This document shows, in pieces, positions 23,577 through 35,241 of a DNA stretch of 64,000 nt. The notes beneath the pieces are model-generated. The model was not told where the DNA came from, ran no database searches, and saw only the letters and a list, made by a program, of their open reading frames with translations. This stretch comes from Elmis aenea. Taxonomy: Eukaryota; Arthropoda; Insecta; Coleoptera; Elmidae. The DNA lies in contig OX393577.1 of NCBI GenBank assembly GCA_947652605.1, positions 47,715,494-47,779,493 on the forward strand. The letters are read 5' to 3'. Position 1 is the first letter of the stretch. The number at the start of each line of letters is the position of its first letter. Made by a program: the position numbers and the translations under genes.

Positions 23577-24544
23577 TAATAAAAACGATATGCACACGTT
23601 CTTGGGTACACTTGACTGTTGAAGTATAAACAAAGGAATATCATCAAAGTGACAATTAACAAAGCAAATAGTTTTTGAACACCACCACATGAGCATTCAC
23701 AGATATCATTACCGGATATAGGTATACTTCTACTAATGGACGATTGTAACCCTTGGCTAATTTCTTCTTCAAAAAACGTTTCTTCCAGTTCTAAAGGCGG
23801 TTGTTCGTCTTCCAATAAATGGCTTTTAATAACTTCCTCAACTACTTCTTCATATACTTCTTCGTGCTGAGTGCATGCGTCTCTGTAAATTTTACTTTTT
23901 TCTGAATTATGGCTTTTTTCTGAATGATGGCTTTTTTCTGAATGATGGCTTTTTTCCGAATGATAGCTTTCTTCCGAATGATGGCTTTTTTCTGAATTAT
24001 GGCATTTTTCCGAATGACATTTTTCCGAATGATGGCTTTTTTCTGAATTATGGCATTTTTCCGAATTATGGCTTTTCTCTGAATTATGGCTTTTTTCCGA
24101 ATGATGGCTTTGAGTATTACGATTGCAGTTTGATTTCAATTGGTTAACACAGTTATGTGTTTCTCTTTTGGCAGCTGGCTTTGGAATGAGACTAAATAAT
24201 TCTTTGTCCGTTGTTTCTATAAACGAAGCTATTTGATTGAACCTTCTTTCTGTTTCACATTCGTTATCCAAAAATTCCATATGCCATTTTATTGGACGTC
24301 TACCATATTCGTCTGCTCTATTACTCTCCCACGCTAAACCAAAAAGTCCTTTAATTTTTCCTGTTGATTCAAAGATTGGTACTCCAGTTAGCTCATTTAC
24401 ATTTTGACAACACTTGCAACAGTTGCATGAGTGATACGTTGAGTTGCTTGAGGGGTGGTAAATGGGTGAGATGTATTTATGGTTTCTGCGGCACATGGAA
24501 CAACTGTCGTATACGTCACATGGCGGGCACATGTAGCCGCTCAT
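23576..24544 (-). CDS. Cys-rich, His-Ser-Glu-Lys repeat, predicted tail-anchored protein (322 aa)
   Basis: A single open frame with ATG at 24544. Residues 1-46 are Cys-rich, starting MSGYMCPPCDVYD and ending CNCCKCC. Residues 60-96 hold the shared motif: KGLFGLAW, then RRPIKWHMEF and EC. Residues 147-217 are a six-residue repeat (H-N/H-S-E-K-S/C, about twelve copies). Residues 226-262 are strongly acidic, and 291-308 are a hydrophobic segment followed by a short polar tail, predicting a tail anchor. AATAAA overlaps the stop codon (TAAATAAA). It is a paralogue of the gene at 8496-11795 on the same strand about 12 kb away; the two share the start, the middle motif and the anchor but have unrelated repeats. 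It lies antisense in the Ig receptor intron. I do not recognise the family; substrate, partner and location beyond membrane anchoring are unknown. Confidence 0.8.
   Translation of the reverse strand: MSGYMCPPCDVYDSCSMCRRNHKYISPIYHPSSNSTYHSCNCCKCCQNVNELTGVPIFESTGKIKGLFGLAWESNRADEYGRRPIKWHMEFLDNECETERRFNQIASFIETTDKELFSLIPKPAAKRETHNCVNQLKSNCNRNTQSHHSEKSHNSEKSHNSEKCHNSEKSHHSEKCHSEKCHNSEKSHHSEESYHSEKSHHSEKSHHSEKSHNSEKSKIYRDACTQHEEVYEEVVEEVIKSHLLEDEQPPLELEETFFEEEISQGLQSSISRSIPISGNDICECSCGGVQKLFALLIVTLMIFLCLYFNSQVYPRTCAYRFY
23894..24106 (-). repeat. Coding 18-bp tandem repeat (HNSEKS / HHSEKS)
   Basis: About twelve copies of an 18-bp unit encode H-(N/H)-S-E-K-(S/C), with one unit shortened by three bases (CHSEKC) and no frame loss. 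The pattern is rich in His, Ser and Glu and predicted disordered. It sits where the larger paralogue has its unrelated 33-residue repeat. Confidence 0.9.
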
Positions 24545-24702
24545 AATATGTTATGATATGTTATGATATGTTGTAAGCACACACTAGAATTTTTTTGTTC
24601 ATACTTGCCAAAAATGAAGTTTAATTTGACACTTCATAAGATAATTGATATTTACGAAATACGCCTTCTTTTCTTAACGAAATTTACATTACTGTATCGA
24701 TT

Positions 24703-24862
24703 TAAAGGTCCACACACACCGGCGCGATTTTGAAGCGGTCGCGGGCGCGGGCGCGATCACAATAATTGGTAACCATGTTACTTACTTACGTAACCAGGTT
24801 ACTAATTATCGTGACCGCGCCCGCGCCCGCGACAAGATCGCGCCGGTGTGAGTTGACCTTAA
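24703..24862. mobile_element. GC-rich palindromic MITE
   Basis: A 160-bp near-palindrome: AAGGTCCACAC ... CGGCGCGAT ... CGCGGGCGCGGGCGCG on one arm and CGCGCCCGCGCCCGCG ... ATCGCGCCGG ... GACCTT on the other, with GGTAACC / GGTTAC near the centre. TTAA-like flanks occur on both sides. Lies about 160 bp upstream of the 322-aa gene start. Confidence 0.75.
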
Positions 24863-24883
24863 GGGGGAACTAAATCTTAATCG

Positions 24884-25114
24884 GCAACCTAGCGAGTAAA
24901 ATCTGGAGGCGTGGGTTCGAATCCCGCGGCCGCCTGTCATCGTAGGGGTTTCAGGTGGTTTCCCCTACCTACTATAGGCAAATGCTGTGACAGTACTTCC
25001 ACCTACCCTTACCTTACCCACCCTTATCTTGTTCCCCGCCCCCTCCTCCCGGAGGCTAGTGACCTCAGTTGTCAAAGCGTCCCTAAACTCTCAATTTAAA
25101 AAACAAAACAAAAA
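24884..25114 (+). mobile_element. tRNA-derived SINE with 12-bp target duplication
   Basis: A pol III B box (GGTTCGAATCC) in a tRNA-like head is followed by a body containing GTTTCCCCTACC and AGGCAAATGCTG, resembling arthropod SINE bodies, and an A-rich tail. It is flanked by a perfect direct repeat AAATCTTAATCG (24872-24883 and 25115-25126). The A-box region appears truncated. Confidence 0.78.
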
Positions 25115-25126
25115 AAATCTTAATCG

Positions 25127-28100
25127 AAGTGTCAATTTTTGCAGAACTAATAATAAACGTAATGTAATATTTACATCTCTTTCTAGTACACTAGCCGAAA
25201 ACAATATAGCAAAATTAAATTCCCCCTCCATATTTTCCCGCCATATATTCGTTCATCACTCTTTATCATAGCAGCTATCATTGTCTATTTTCAACCCTGA
25301 GAGCGTTTTCCTAGCAGCCTAGTAAGATCTTAGCAGCGTAAATTGTATAGTAAGTATTACTTTAAGAAAAATTAAATATTACAAAGTTAAAGCTTTTTTA
25401 CTGTAATAATCAATATAAATTCAATGTATAAATACTTTTAATTATTTTTCATATTTCCTAATATAAAATAAAAAGAATAATATTGACGTATTTACATATT
25501 TTTATTAGCAAAAATTAACATCTTAACACGTAGTCAAAAATATTGAAAATCTTGAAAAATACTGTGAAATATTGTTTTAGTTTCTTTTAAGGTTTATAAT
25601 GTTCAAGTTTCTAGCTTAACGTGGATATAAAATTTCTGGTAACAGACAATTTTCATAAATACTTATTAATTTTGATTTCATTTTGGTGTCCCAAAAGTGC
25701 TTGTTCCTGTATATCTAAAATCAATTGAAATTATGATAACCAAAAATAAGAACAACTAAAAGTAAAAATGGCCATACCTCATCTATCACTATTTCCTGAT
25801 GAGTCCAAACAATAAAATAACTGTATTGATTACTTCTAGTAGACCCTGAACTTGGAAGCAATTATTCGTGTAAATGGAGGGATTGATTAATTTAGTTTAT
25901 GTTTAGTTAAAGTACTCGTATTATTAGAAACACCTTAAAATAAAACTAGTATTTACTTAAAAAAACAACATAAGCAATTGACGTTACGATTGGACTAATC
26001 TACTAAAAAAACTTTTGGATCCATACTTAATATGATAAAATAATTTTAACTAATAATAAAAATTAAACGTACTCTCTTGCTTTTGCACATTTACGCCTTG
26101 CCGATATTTTTTGGCTATAGTAGTTGTTGTTTCTATTTCTTAACAAAGTTGACCCGCCCCATGATCTATAATCTACAGGAATAAATTGACGTTTAGATTG
26201 TTCTGTCATTTTTTGTGTTGTATTGCTAATGCTGTATGTTGTAGAACAGACATACGGCGATAAAATGGTGGGGTATTGCAGCGCCATCGCTTCGGAAAGT
26301 ACAAGTGAAATTTCCTTAAAAATGGGTTTCTTAGTTCAAGTATTTACAAAAAGATTGTGAATAAATTTATTTCAAATTAACAACAATTATTAAAAACATG
26401 TTCCTTAACGTCGGTAAGGACGATATTTTAATATTAGCCAATAGTTTACAAATATTGATGGTGTAAACAGACTTCAATTTTAAACAGTTTTTAATATTTT
26501 TTTATGCTAAACAATACCTATTAACTTTTTTTAAATTCGATCTCGTACCCCCATTCTCGTACCAATAATATGTTTACTTACAAATTTTTAAGTACTTTTG
26601 ATAATTAGTGTGAGAAAAAAATTGAATTACGAAAGCTCTTTTAATGCGTGCCTTTAGTTCGCCCTTAACGGAAATAAAAAGCGTTAGAACCAGGACTATC
26701 AATTTTTTTTAAGATTGAAAAACTTAAAAAGCCAATAGGAAATCTTTTGAAAGTTATATTGACAATAGATTAGTTAACACTACACTAGCTAAATTTTTAA
26801 AATATTATACGAGGCGTTTTTTACGCTACATCAAACTTGTGGACCATCTATAACTCATTTAACTTATATACAAGACGATGTTTAACACGGTGTTAAAAAA
26901 ATGTGAATAAACATAAATTTTTAGAGTTATCGCGATTTTATTGCTAATTATTAGGACACGCAATGTAGGCTATGAAGGTAGACAGCGGTAGTTTTAAAAC
27001 AATTGAAACAAAAAATAGAAAAGTTCTAATTTTACTTTATAACTTTTCAAAATTTATTTAATTAATTATATCACATTATATGATTTTAAATTTTAGTAGT
27101 TATGACACAGGTTATTGGCTGCTGATCGGATGTAAATTATTAAATAAATTACATACCTCCCTAATACCTACATTACATAGGTACACATAGGTACCTATAG
27201 GTAAAAAGATCTGGTGGTTCCTTGAAATTGCGTTATTTTATTGTTACTAAACATAAAAAAATAACTTTTTTAAATCAGTTACCCTAATATACGGAATTTT
27301 ACGGAAATACATACGAAATATTGCCGATTAAAATATTTTTATAGTAAAATGACCCAACACGTTTAGGTCAATTGTGATTTAAGATTAAATTTAAAGTTAA
27401 TTTTTTAAAAAGCAATGTGCAGGTAGACAAAAATATGTTGCTGAAACAATTTTTTATTATGAATTTAATGTATAACAACGCATTACTTGTGTTTGCTAAT
27501 TAAATTATCAAACCAATTTTACACATATGTCTCTGTAAAAGTCTTTTCATGGCTAATAATTCATTATATAGCAGATATTTTTCCGTTTAATCCAGTACAC
27601 AACACTTTCCATAACAGTAATTACATCAGATCCGTCACAGTATCGAATCCGTTATTGACAGGGCATTACAGTTGACACCGTATTAACACAGTTAACAAAT
27701 TGAAAATGAAATTGAAAAATTTAATATCCCGCAACATATTATCCCACCAGTAATACCATATGTGTACACTTCGTACCGTCAGAGAAATATAGCTTGTAAC
27801 TGCTTTTCGTTTTGAACAGAGATAATACGGTGGTGATTTATACTGCACATAAATTTTCATCGGAAAATTCCTTGTCAACATTCAGCGTTTTATTTGTGGT
27901 ATTGGCTATTAAATTAGCGACCGATTTGTTTGTATTTGAGCAATTAAATGTTGTTTTGGGAGTAAATAGTGATACCCAGAATCGATTTTATGCAAATATT
28001 CAATTAAAAAAGTAATCATAACGATATAAAGATACCAAACTTAAAATTGTACCTTTAATTTATCGCTTGTATACACTTTACCTAACTGTTTTTAAATTAA

Positions 28101-28310
28101 AGGTTTTGACATGTTTTTGAAACTATTCATGTAATCTTTTTATACAAATAGTAAAAAATCATCGTTTACAATGAAAACATGCTAAAATATGCTACAGCAT
28201 AGGTTTTTGTTTGGTAAAGTTGCTACATTTTATGCTGATTAAATAGTAATAAAACAACTTCCAGATATCTGCTGTCGATAAAATATAAATTATTATAAAA
28301 TTGAAATTCG
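25127..28310. other. AT-rich intron sequence
   Basis: Apart from the candidate small frame at 26063-26287, I could not support any gene, RNA or transposon end here. Confidence 0.45.
26063..26287 (-). CDS. Possible small gene or exon, 74 aa, unknown
   Basis: An ATG in good context (GCGATGGCG) opens a 74-codon frame with a balanced amino-acid composition, unlike the Lys/Phe/Ile/Asn-rich frames typical of the surrounding AT-rich intron. The peptide begins MALQYPTILSPYVCSTTYSI, contains PVDYRSWGGSTLL in the middle and ends in a basic tail (SARRKCAKAREYV). It lies on the same strand as, and about 1.5 kb upstream of, the 322-aa gene. No transposon similarity was recognised. It could be a complete micro-protein, a first exon (a GTACGT donor-like site occurs near its end) or chance. 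Confidence 0.35.
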   Translation of the reverse strand: MALQYPTILSPYVCSTTYSISNTTQKMTEQSKRQFIPVDYRSWGGSTLLRNRNNNYYSQKISARRKCAKAREYV

Positions 28311-28312
28311 CT

Positions 28313-28640
28313 GTACAGGGTGGTCCAAATTCGAGAGGGTATCTCGCCCAATATTCAAGGTAGAGAAACGGTCAAATTATCAAAAATGTGCAGTTTTCTG
28401 AGACATATCGTTTTCAAAAATATATTATCATTTCCGGTTTTTGAGTTGTTTAAAAAAAACTGTATTGTCTCTTGTTGATAATGTGTCATATCTCTGTTAT
28501 TGTTGTAAAAAATTATTAAGATTATTTTTAGATATTTTTATGTATTTTAATGGTACTAAAAAAATTTGTAGCTCCCCTTTAACAAGTTATGACACTTTTT
28601 TTTATGGAAGCTATAGCTGGCTATGACCTATTTAAATTCC
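28313..28640. repeat. Single snap-back/mariner-type terminus
   Basis: ACAGGGTGGTCCAAATTCGA follows a GT; the sequence resembles the ends of the CAGGGTG snap-back families but no inverted partner was found. The inner limit is a guess. Confidence 0.3.
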
Positions 28641-28826
28641 TTGTTTTTTCCTCATGCCAAATACATAAGGTTTGATGTAGTTATTTTTAATAAAAGGTTT
28701 TTTTTTAAGATAAATATTATAGAAACTAAAAGTAGGCCATGAAAACAAAAGTTGTTTTTCAAAATGGGAAACAAATAAAAATCTCCGGTAACAATCCTGT
28801 TGATAACGTGTACAGAATAGCTCGTA

Positions 28827-31384
28827 ACACGATATTTACTGCTTTTAATTTAAAAGCCAAGATGCGTTTTTTACAAGTAGGGTTTTTGGTACTTTTAGTT
28901 TAATTAAAAGTTATGGAACTCCTTCAATTTGGTACGATGTCTGTATACAGGGTGAGTCATTAGTGGGGGATCGGTCGATTGTAGCTAAACGGTTTGAGAT
29001 AGAAAGTTGATTCAAACGGTATTTCCTACAGATTTTTCTTCCGAACACGATAAAAATATTTTTAAATATACAGGGTGAGTCACCTCTCTGGAACCAATAG
29101 CAACTTTTATATTTAAAATACAGCACCCCATTTTTTATTTAATATTCTTGACCGCCTTCATTTTAGCTTTACATCGATATAAAATACGACAGGCTTTTAT
29201 GCGGCCTTGCCACTAAAAAAAAAATAATTTACAAATTTTTTTAAGATTTTAAGTCTTTATTTAAAAAACTCTTCTGAAGTCATTTTTCGAAGCACAGAGT
29301 TGTAATTTAGTAAGAACATGCAGAAAACATTGCTCTATTAGCTCGATACGAAAAAGTTTTAATCACATATACAGGGTGTTAATAATTAGGTGACAACAAA
29401 ATGATTTTCAAAAACTCGTAACTCAATTTTTTCTAACTCAAACTTCTGTATTTTCTTATGTCATCGAATTCGTCTTTAAGAGAGCTTCATTTTTTGTTAA
29501 GTATGTCCTAGGTATACCCAAAACTCATACTTTTCGAGATATTCGAAATTTTTTCTTCTAATCGTTATTGAAACAAATACAGTGCCGTGGAAATCGAAAA
29601 AACTTACTGTTCACTTCACTAACGAGAAAAACTTGTCATTTATATCTTATATTATTGCATTTCCACGATGAATTTTACTTTACAAGAGCATTATGATATG
29701 GTTTGTTCACCATTTCGTGTATTTAATTATTAATAGTAGGTAGATATTTATCTGATAACATAAGCAATAAATAAATTGGCAAACAAATAAATTTTAAAAT
29801 TTTTATGAATTTTGATAGTGTTTCTAAACTTGTGGGGCGCGCCATACATCAAGGGGAGCGCGAAGAAAAATGAAAAATGAAGGAATTATTATTTATTGAA
29901 ACCACAAAAAAAACATTAAATAAACTAAATAAAATAATAGAACATAAAAAAAAATCATTGCTATATGAAATTAAATAAACTAGTTAGCCTATAAGTGCAT
30001 ATTAATCAAAATGTGCGTAAATCCTTGCCGCCAGTACAGCATTTCTTTCACCTTCTTCCAGGCAATAATACTTAACGAAAAATGAAGCTCTCTTAAAGAC
30101 AAATTCAATGACATCAAAAAATATAGGGATCTGCATTTGAAAAAAATAAGTTACGAGCCTTTGAAAATCATGGAAGTTGCCACCAATTTATGGACACCCG
30201 TGATTCAAACTTTTTCGTATCGAGCTAATAAAGCAATGTTTTCTGCATGCCCTTACCAAATTACAACTCTGTGCTTCGAAAAATGACTTCAGAAGAATTT
30301 TTTAAATAAAGACTTAAAACCTTGAAATTTTTTTTTTTTTTTCTTAGTGACAAGGCAAAAAAACCTGTAGTATTTTATAGGTCGTCATAAATATTAAACA
30401 AAAAATGGGGTGTTGTATTTGAAATATAAAAGTTGCTATTGGTTCCAGAGAGGTGACTCACCCTGTATATTTAAAAATATTTTTAACGTGTTCTGAAGAA
30501 AAAACTGTATGAAATACCTACCGTTTGAATCAACTTTCTATCTCAAACCGTTAAGCGACAATCGACCGATCCCGCACTAATGACTCACCCTGTATATTTG
30601 AAATTTTTTTTATTGTGTTCGGAAGAAAAAACTGTATCAAATACCGTTTGAATCAACTTTCTATCTCAAACCGTTTAGCCACAATCGACCGATCCCCCAC
30701 TACTGACTCACCCTGTACAGACATCGTACCAAATTGAAGCAGTTCCATAACTTTTAATTAAAGTACCAAAAACCCTACTTGTAAAAAAACCAGGGGTTTG
30801 GAGCAGTCCAATTTTTTAGTTGCTCCGCTCCAGCTCCGCTCCGGCATCAAGATGCCTGCTCCAGCTCCGCTCCGCGCTCCAAATATTAATAAAGTTAGTG
30901 TTTTATTTAAAAATTTGTTTTTAAAAACAAAGCTAAAATTTTATGAGATATTTGGAAATGGACCAAAAATTACAATATTTGACCCTAAGAAACAAGTGAA
31001 GTTAAAAAATGAACAAATTATTGATCTTCAGTTAAAAAAGTTTAAAAAAAAAAAAAGTTCTTTAACATTTTTCAAAATTCAAATACAAAATAATGAAAAT
31101 TAATATTCAGAAAAGTTACATTATAATAATTTTGCTTTAAAAAAATCAAATTAAGTTTATTTATAATTTTATTAAATACTAGTCATGAGAATAATTCATA
31201 AAAAAAAATAATTGTAGTTTATAATAGTAAAGTGGAGCAGTGGAGCAATCAAAATTCTTTGCTCCGGGCTCCGCTCCCGCTCCGAGCAAAAACCCATTGC
31301 TCCGCGCTCCAGCTCCGCGCTCCGCTCCAAACCCCTGAAAAAAACGCATCTTGGCTTTTAAATTAAAAGCAGTAAATATCGTGT
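28827..31384. mobile_element. Large snap-back element with a hAT MITE in its right arm
   Basis: The left arm begins ACACGATATTTACTGCTTTT and the right arm ends with its complement at 31384. Inside, inverted copies of CAGGGTGAGTCA-type ends occur at 28949, 29072 (left) and at 30463, 30585, 30712 (right), and CTCTGGAACCAATAGCAACT matches at both sides. The right arm carries one extra tandem copy of the CAGGGTGAGTCA segment. Nested inner arms share GAAGCTCTCTTAAAGACAAA. Confidence 0.8.
30791..31337. mobile_element. hAT MITE with GCTCCG-repeat arms
   Basis: Ends CAGGGGTTTGGAGC and GCTCCAAACCCCTG; perfect 8-bp duplication AAAAAAAC (30783-30790, 31338-31345). The arms are runs of CTCCGCTCCAGCTCCG. 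Inserted in the right arm of the snap-back element, whose left arm shows the pre-insertion sequence. Confidence 0.88.
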
Positions 31385-31399
31385 ATCTTCTTCGTAAAT

Positions 31400-32351
31400 T
31401 AAACTAACTGGAGGGCTTGACGCTTGTTAAGCTACATTCTAATTTATGCGAAAAATATCCCAGACAGATTTGTTACCAAAACTTGAATACACAAACAGAG
31501 GTAATTCTGCAATGTGAATTTCATAAAAATAACACCTTCAAGCTTGTACTTGTGACTACAATATAAACAATAACAAATTATTGTTATTTTAATGAACCTA
31601 AATATTGCGTTTAAGCACTGCCTAGTAATTGTTTTAAACGTGTTTTTAATAAACCGACAAGACGAGTCTTACCGAAAAATCCTGGTTTATGATTTTACAG
31701 TACCATGAACTGAAAATATTTTTAAGACATAATTTATTCTTGTTTACGGAATGTTGTCTCACAAATAAGTTTGCACATGTTATAAAAATAAGAACAGACT
31801 CGAATACAAAAAAATAAATTAGTTTACTACGCTGCAAATTTTATCAACAAATAAATCTCTGAAATCTATTTATTAAGACGGATAGCCCGGAAGTCGTGCT
31901 GTGTATAGACTGAAAAGAGCAACAACAGATAAATCTGCGAGAATCTGAACGATAATCCATCGACTGGTGAACGAAAGACCTCGATTTAAACGTGGATATA
32001 TTGCTAACAAATCAAATTTGGACATGAACAGACAGATATATGTTCTGAAGATATTTATTCCTTAAGGGCGTAAAATGGCGCGAATTAAAATTATATTTAA
32101 CTAGAGAAACACTTGCAGCGCTGTTTAAATGTAAAAAATATATTTCACCTTGAGAAGTTAATTAACTAACTAAGGTTATCAATTTAAAATGTGTCACAAT
32201 TATCTTACTAATTAAGTTAAAGTACATTGATATATCGGAATATCGATATCAAAATTATATCGATATTTATAGATGTATCGAAGTATCGCCCAGGGGTAGT
32301 CATTTACAATTAGGCATGTCGTTAAGGCCTTCCAACAGAGCCTAACACATT
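31400..32351. other. AT-rich intron sequence
   Basis: Nothing coding supported. TATCGATA-rich palindromic tract at about 32228-32290. Confidence 0.4.
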
Positions 32352-32359
32352 TCCTAGTA

Positions 32360-33250
32360 CAGTGATGGCGAACCTATGACACGCGTGTCAACAGTGACAC
32401 GCTGCTCCGTTTTGGGTGACACGCAACGCACATTTCGTTAAAACAATTATTCACAAATCTCTCTTTGCATTTGTGCAGTTCTGAGAAATAAAAGGAGCAA
32501 CACATTTTATGAAATATCCAGATGAAAGTATTTTTACAAATCTGAAATTAGATGTGTTCAATTGGTTAGATTTAAATGACTTGGAAATGTAATTAGCAAA
32601 ATTCCAATACGGGAATAATAATTCTGACAACTACATTCTGAAAGTGTGGAATTCCATCCCGGAATCTTTTGACGCTCTGAAGACTTGCCAAAGCTATATT
32701 GACAATTTTTTCATCAACATACCCTTGCGGAACTTTGTTTTTGACTCTAAATAAAATAAAAACGGACAGGAGGAATAGATTGGTTAATGAAGTTAGTGCT
32801 GCTTGCGTAGCTTAAAATGTACGAATTATAAATAAACTTCCATAAAAAAAACTAGCTTTAAAAGTAAAACACCAAAAAAGTCATTAAATAACATGTATGT
32901 TAGATTTTTTCTATGTTTATAAATTTTGTACTAAATAAACTACGAATATGTATAGACATTTTTATTTGTTATGATATTCCACGATAACAATGATCGTTTA
33001 TCATTCATCTTATTTTTACGTGTAGGTACAATATATGTTTCCAATCAAAAATTGGGGGTCGTTTTGTACACGGGGACGTCTTATATATTACAAATCTTAA
33101 TTTTGGGTTCGAAAAATTAGGGATCGTCTTATAAACAGAAGCGTCTTATACACGGAAAAATACGATATATGTAGCTGACACGCCCCTCGCGTATAATCAC
33201 CTGAATTTTTGATTTTTGACACGCCGGCTTGAAAAGGTTCGACATCATTG
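32360..33250 (+). mobile_element. hAT element with transposase remnant
   Basis: Ends CAGTGATGGCGAACC... and ...GGTTCGACATCATTG; 8-bp flanks TCCTAGTA / TCCTAATA differ at one base. Inside, about 32508-32825, several broken stretches resemble the C-terminal part of a hAT transposase (for example SIPESFDALKTC and NEVSAACVA in different frames) with stops between them. GACACGCGTGTCA palindrome next to the left end. Confidence 0.72.
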
Positions 33251-33258
33251 TCCTAATA

Positions 33259-35040
33259 CATAGTTGACGCATGTGCAAAAACCAGTTAATGTATCAGTAC
33301 AAAAACTAGTTCCAAATTAGCTGAAGGAACAAACCTATTATTTACACTGCACCTAATGGTGACACTGCAATTTTATAAGATTCTTGACTTAATTTGCTTA
33401 AATTTAACCCTGGCTGTAGATTCACGGTTGGTCCGGCAAAATGGTTAATCGGGTTACACTGTAAAAACAAGCGTGCCGGAAAATCGGAGTTGTACCCTGT
33501 AATCGACCCAGGTCCCTCAATATTACGATCCATATCTGAACACTGCATTTTTTGTGTCTGTAATCATTGTATTGACCATCAAATTATTAAAATCATAACA
33601 TATTAATTCCATATGGCGCTCATGATAATTGCATCTTTAAAAGGAAGCACACCAAGTTTTAACAACGTCATTCGACGAAGGCCTTTGTCCAACTCGAATT
33701 TTAAATTTCTTATGGTGAAAATAAGAAATTTAACGCTAAAATTTAAAATTAAGGTTCTTCTGTTTTTGTGGAGTATTTTTAGTGTAGAAAAGCATGTAAA
33801 AACACTTCTTTGCCAATTATTTAAACATCTCTCAGAATCTCTAATGGTTGTGATTTCCATTTAGTTCAAATAAAAACGTACTCCCTAAAAAATAAACTTC
33901 AAACGAAAATAGCAAACTAAAACATATTAGTGCTAAACATTCAAAATTATTTGAAAATGTAATCAATATTATTAAACTGGCATTAATAAACAGTAATTAA
34001 CAAACCATAATTGTGTAAAATGTCTTATAAAAAATTGTTTTATAATTACAGTTTTAAATCAATAACCATATCTTAAAATTTTATCAGAGAGAAAAAAGTT
34101 TATGATATTGTATGTGTCTTTTATTCAAACTTCGGCTATTGTCTTATAAGACTTGCAGGTGTCTGGAGTTTTTACCTTTACAACTAATTTGATCTTAGAA
34201 ATGTCTAAATATAAAAGAAATAAGTGGTTTAAAGAAAAAGATTTAAAAAATATAGACATAAAAAAACTTGAAAATGGGATAATTACATCTAGTGAGTAGT
34301 AGCTCTTCTACGTCAATTTTTGCAAAAAACAAGCTTCGAGTGACTCGTTTCAGTTATAGCATAAGAAGAAAAATTTATAACTAGAGCAACGGATACAGGA
34401 AGTTGGACCGTCTAATGTATTCTAAGACAGGGCTACTTTAGTTAGTCTATAGGATTTTAGGCAAAGCACCATGGAAACTTTCAGGAAATCCCACAAGGCC
34501 CGACTAACCACGAATTGAAAGCCTTCAATATATTGCCAAATGCACGCAATACACTTTACCAGTATTGGTAGGAACCGACACGCAATTAAAGTGATATATT
34601 AGTGTAAGAAACTTACACACTCTCGGGATATTTTTTTCATTATGTAAGTGAGCTCAACAATCCACAGATGCAAAATTTGTATAAATTATGTTTAGTAGAT
34701 TTCCAACAATAAAACGCAATAGTATGATTAAATAATTAAATAATATAAGATTTATTATAAAAATAAACGAAATTATTAAGGTTGTCACTTGTCACTTGTT
34801 ATAATGATATATTACCTAATTGTATCGGTATCGATCCAAAAAATAATTCTTGCTCGTTTTTTCAACAATAAAATGAAATGCGATTTAAAAAAACGCACGA
34901 TACAGCGGTGTAGCAATAGGGGCTGCAGTGGACACGGGCCCACGAGCCAAGGATACCCGTAGGATGCAAAACATGTCTTTATTTCATATATTTCCGAAGG
35001 GTCAGATATTCTGCTTGCGTACGGCCCATTCACTTCTTTA
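33259..35040. other. Intron sequence; a possible lone hAT end
   Basis: No gene supported. At about 34904 CAGCGGTGTAGCAATAGGGG resembles the left end of a hAT MITE but no right end or duplication was found. At about 35040-35160 a TCCTCCTTT-rich stretch resembles the one at 46225-46460. Confidence 0.35.
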
Positions 35041-35241
35041 AGGTGACCCTGACCAGACGTCCTCCTTTGGGAAGGACAGTCCTTTTTTTTGGGGATCTCG
35101 TCCTCTTAAATACTATGTCCTTCTTTTGTCCTTCTTTTGTCCTCCTTTTAAAACAATCGTCCTTTCATGTCCTTCTCTACAAATCAGAGAAAATTAGTAT
35201 TTTTTTTTACCATTTATCGCCATCAATAACATATACATATA

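Noticed and set aside
23875..24147. + strand frame rich in FFLNDGFF
   Set aside because: Antisense shadow of the HxSEKx repeat.
24884..24935. tRNA gene from the GGTTCGAATCC B box
   Set aside because: Incomplete head, followed by a SINE body, A-rich tail and target duplication.
34904..35040. Full hAT MITE starting CAGCGGTGTAGC
   Set aside because: No matching right end or 8-bp duplication found.
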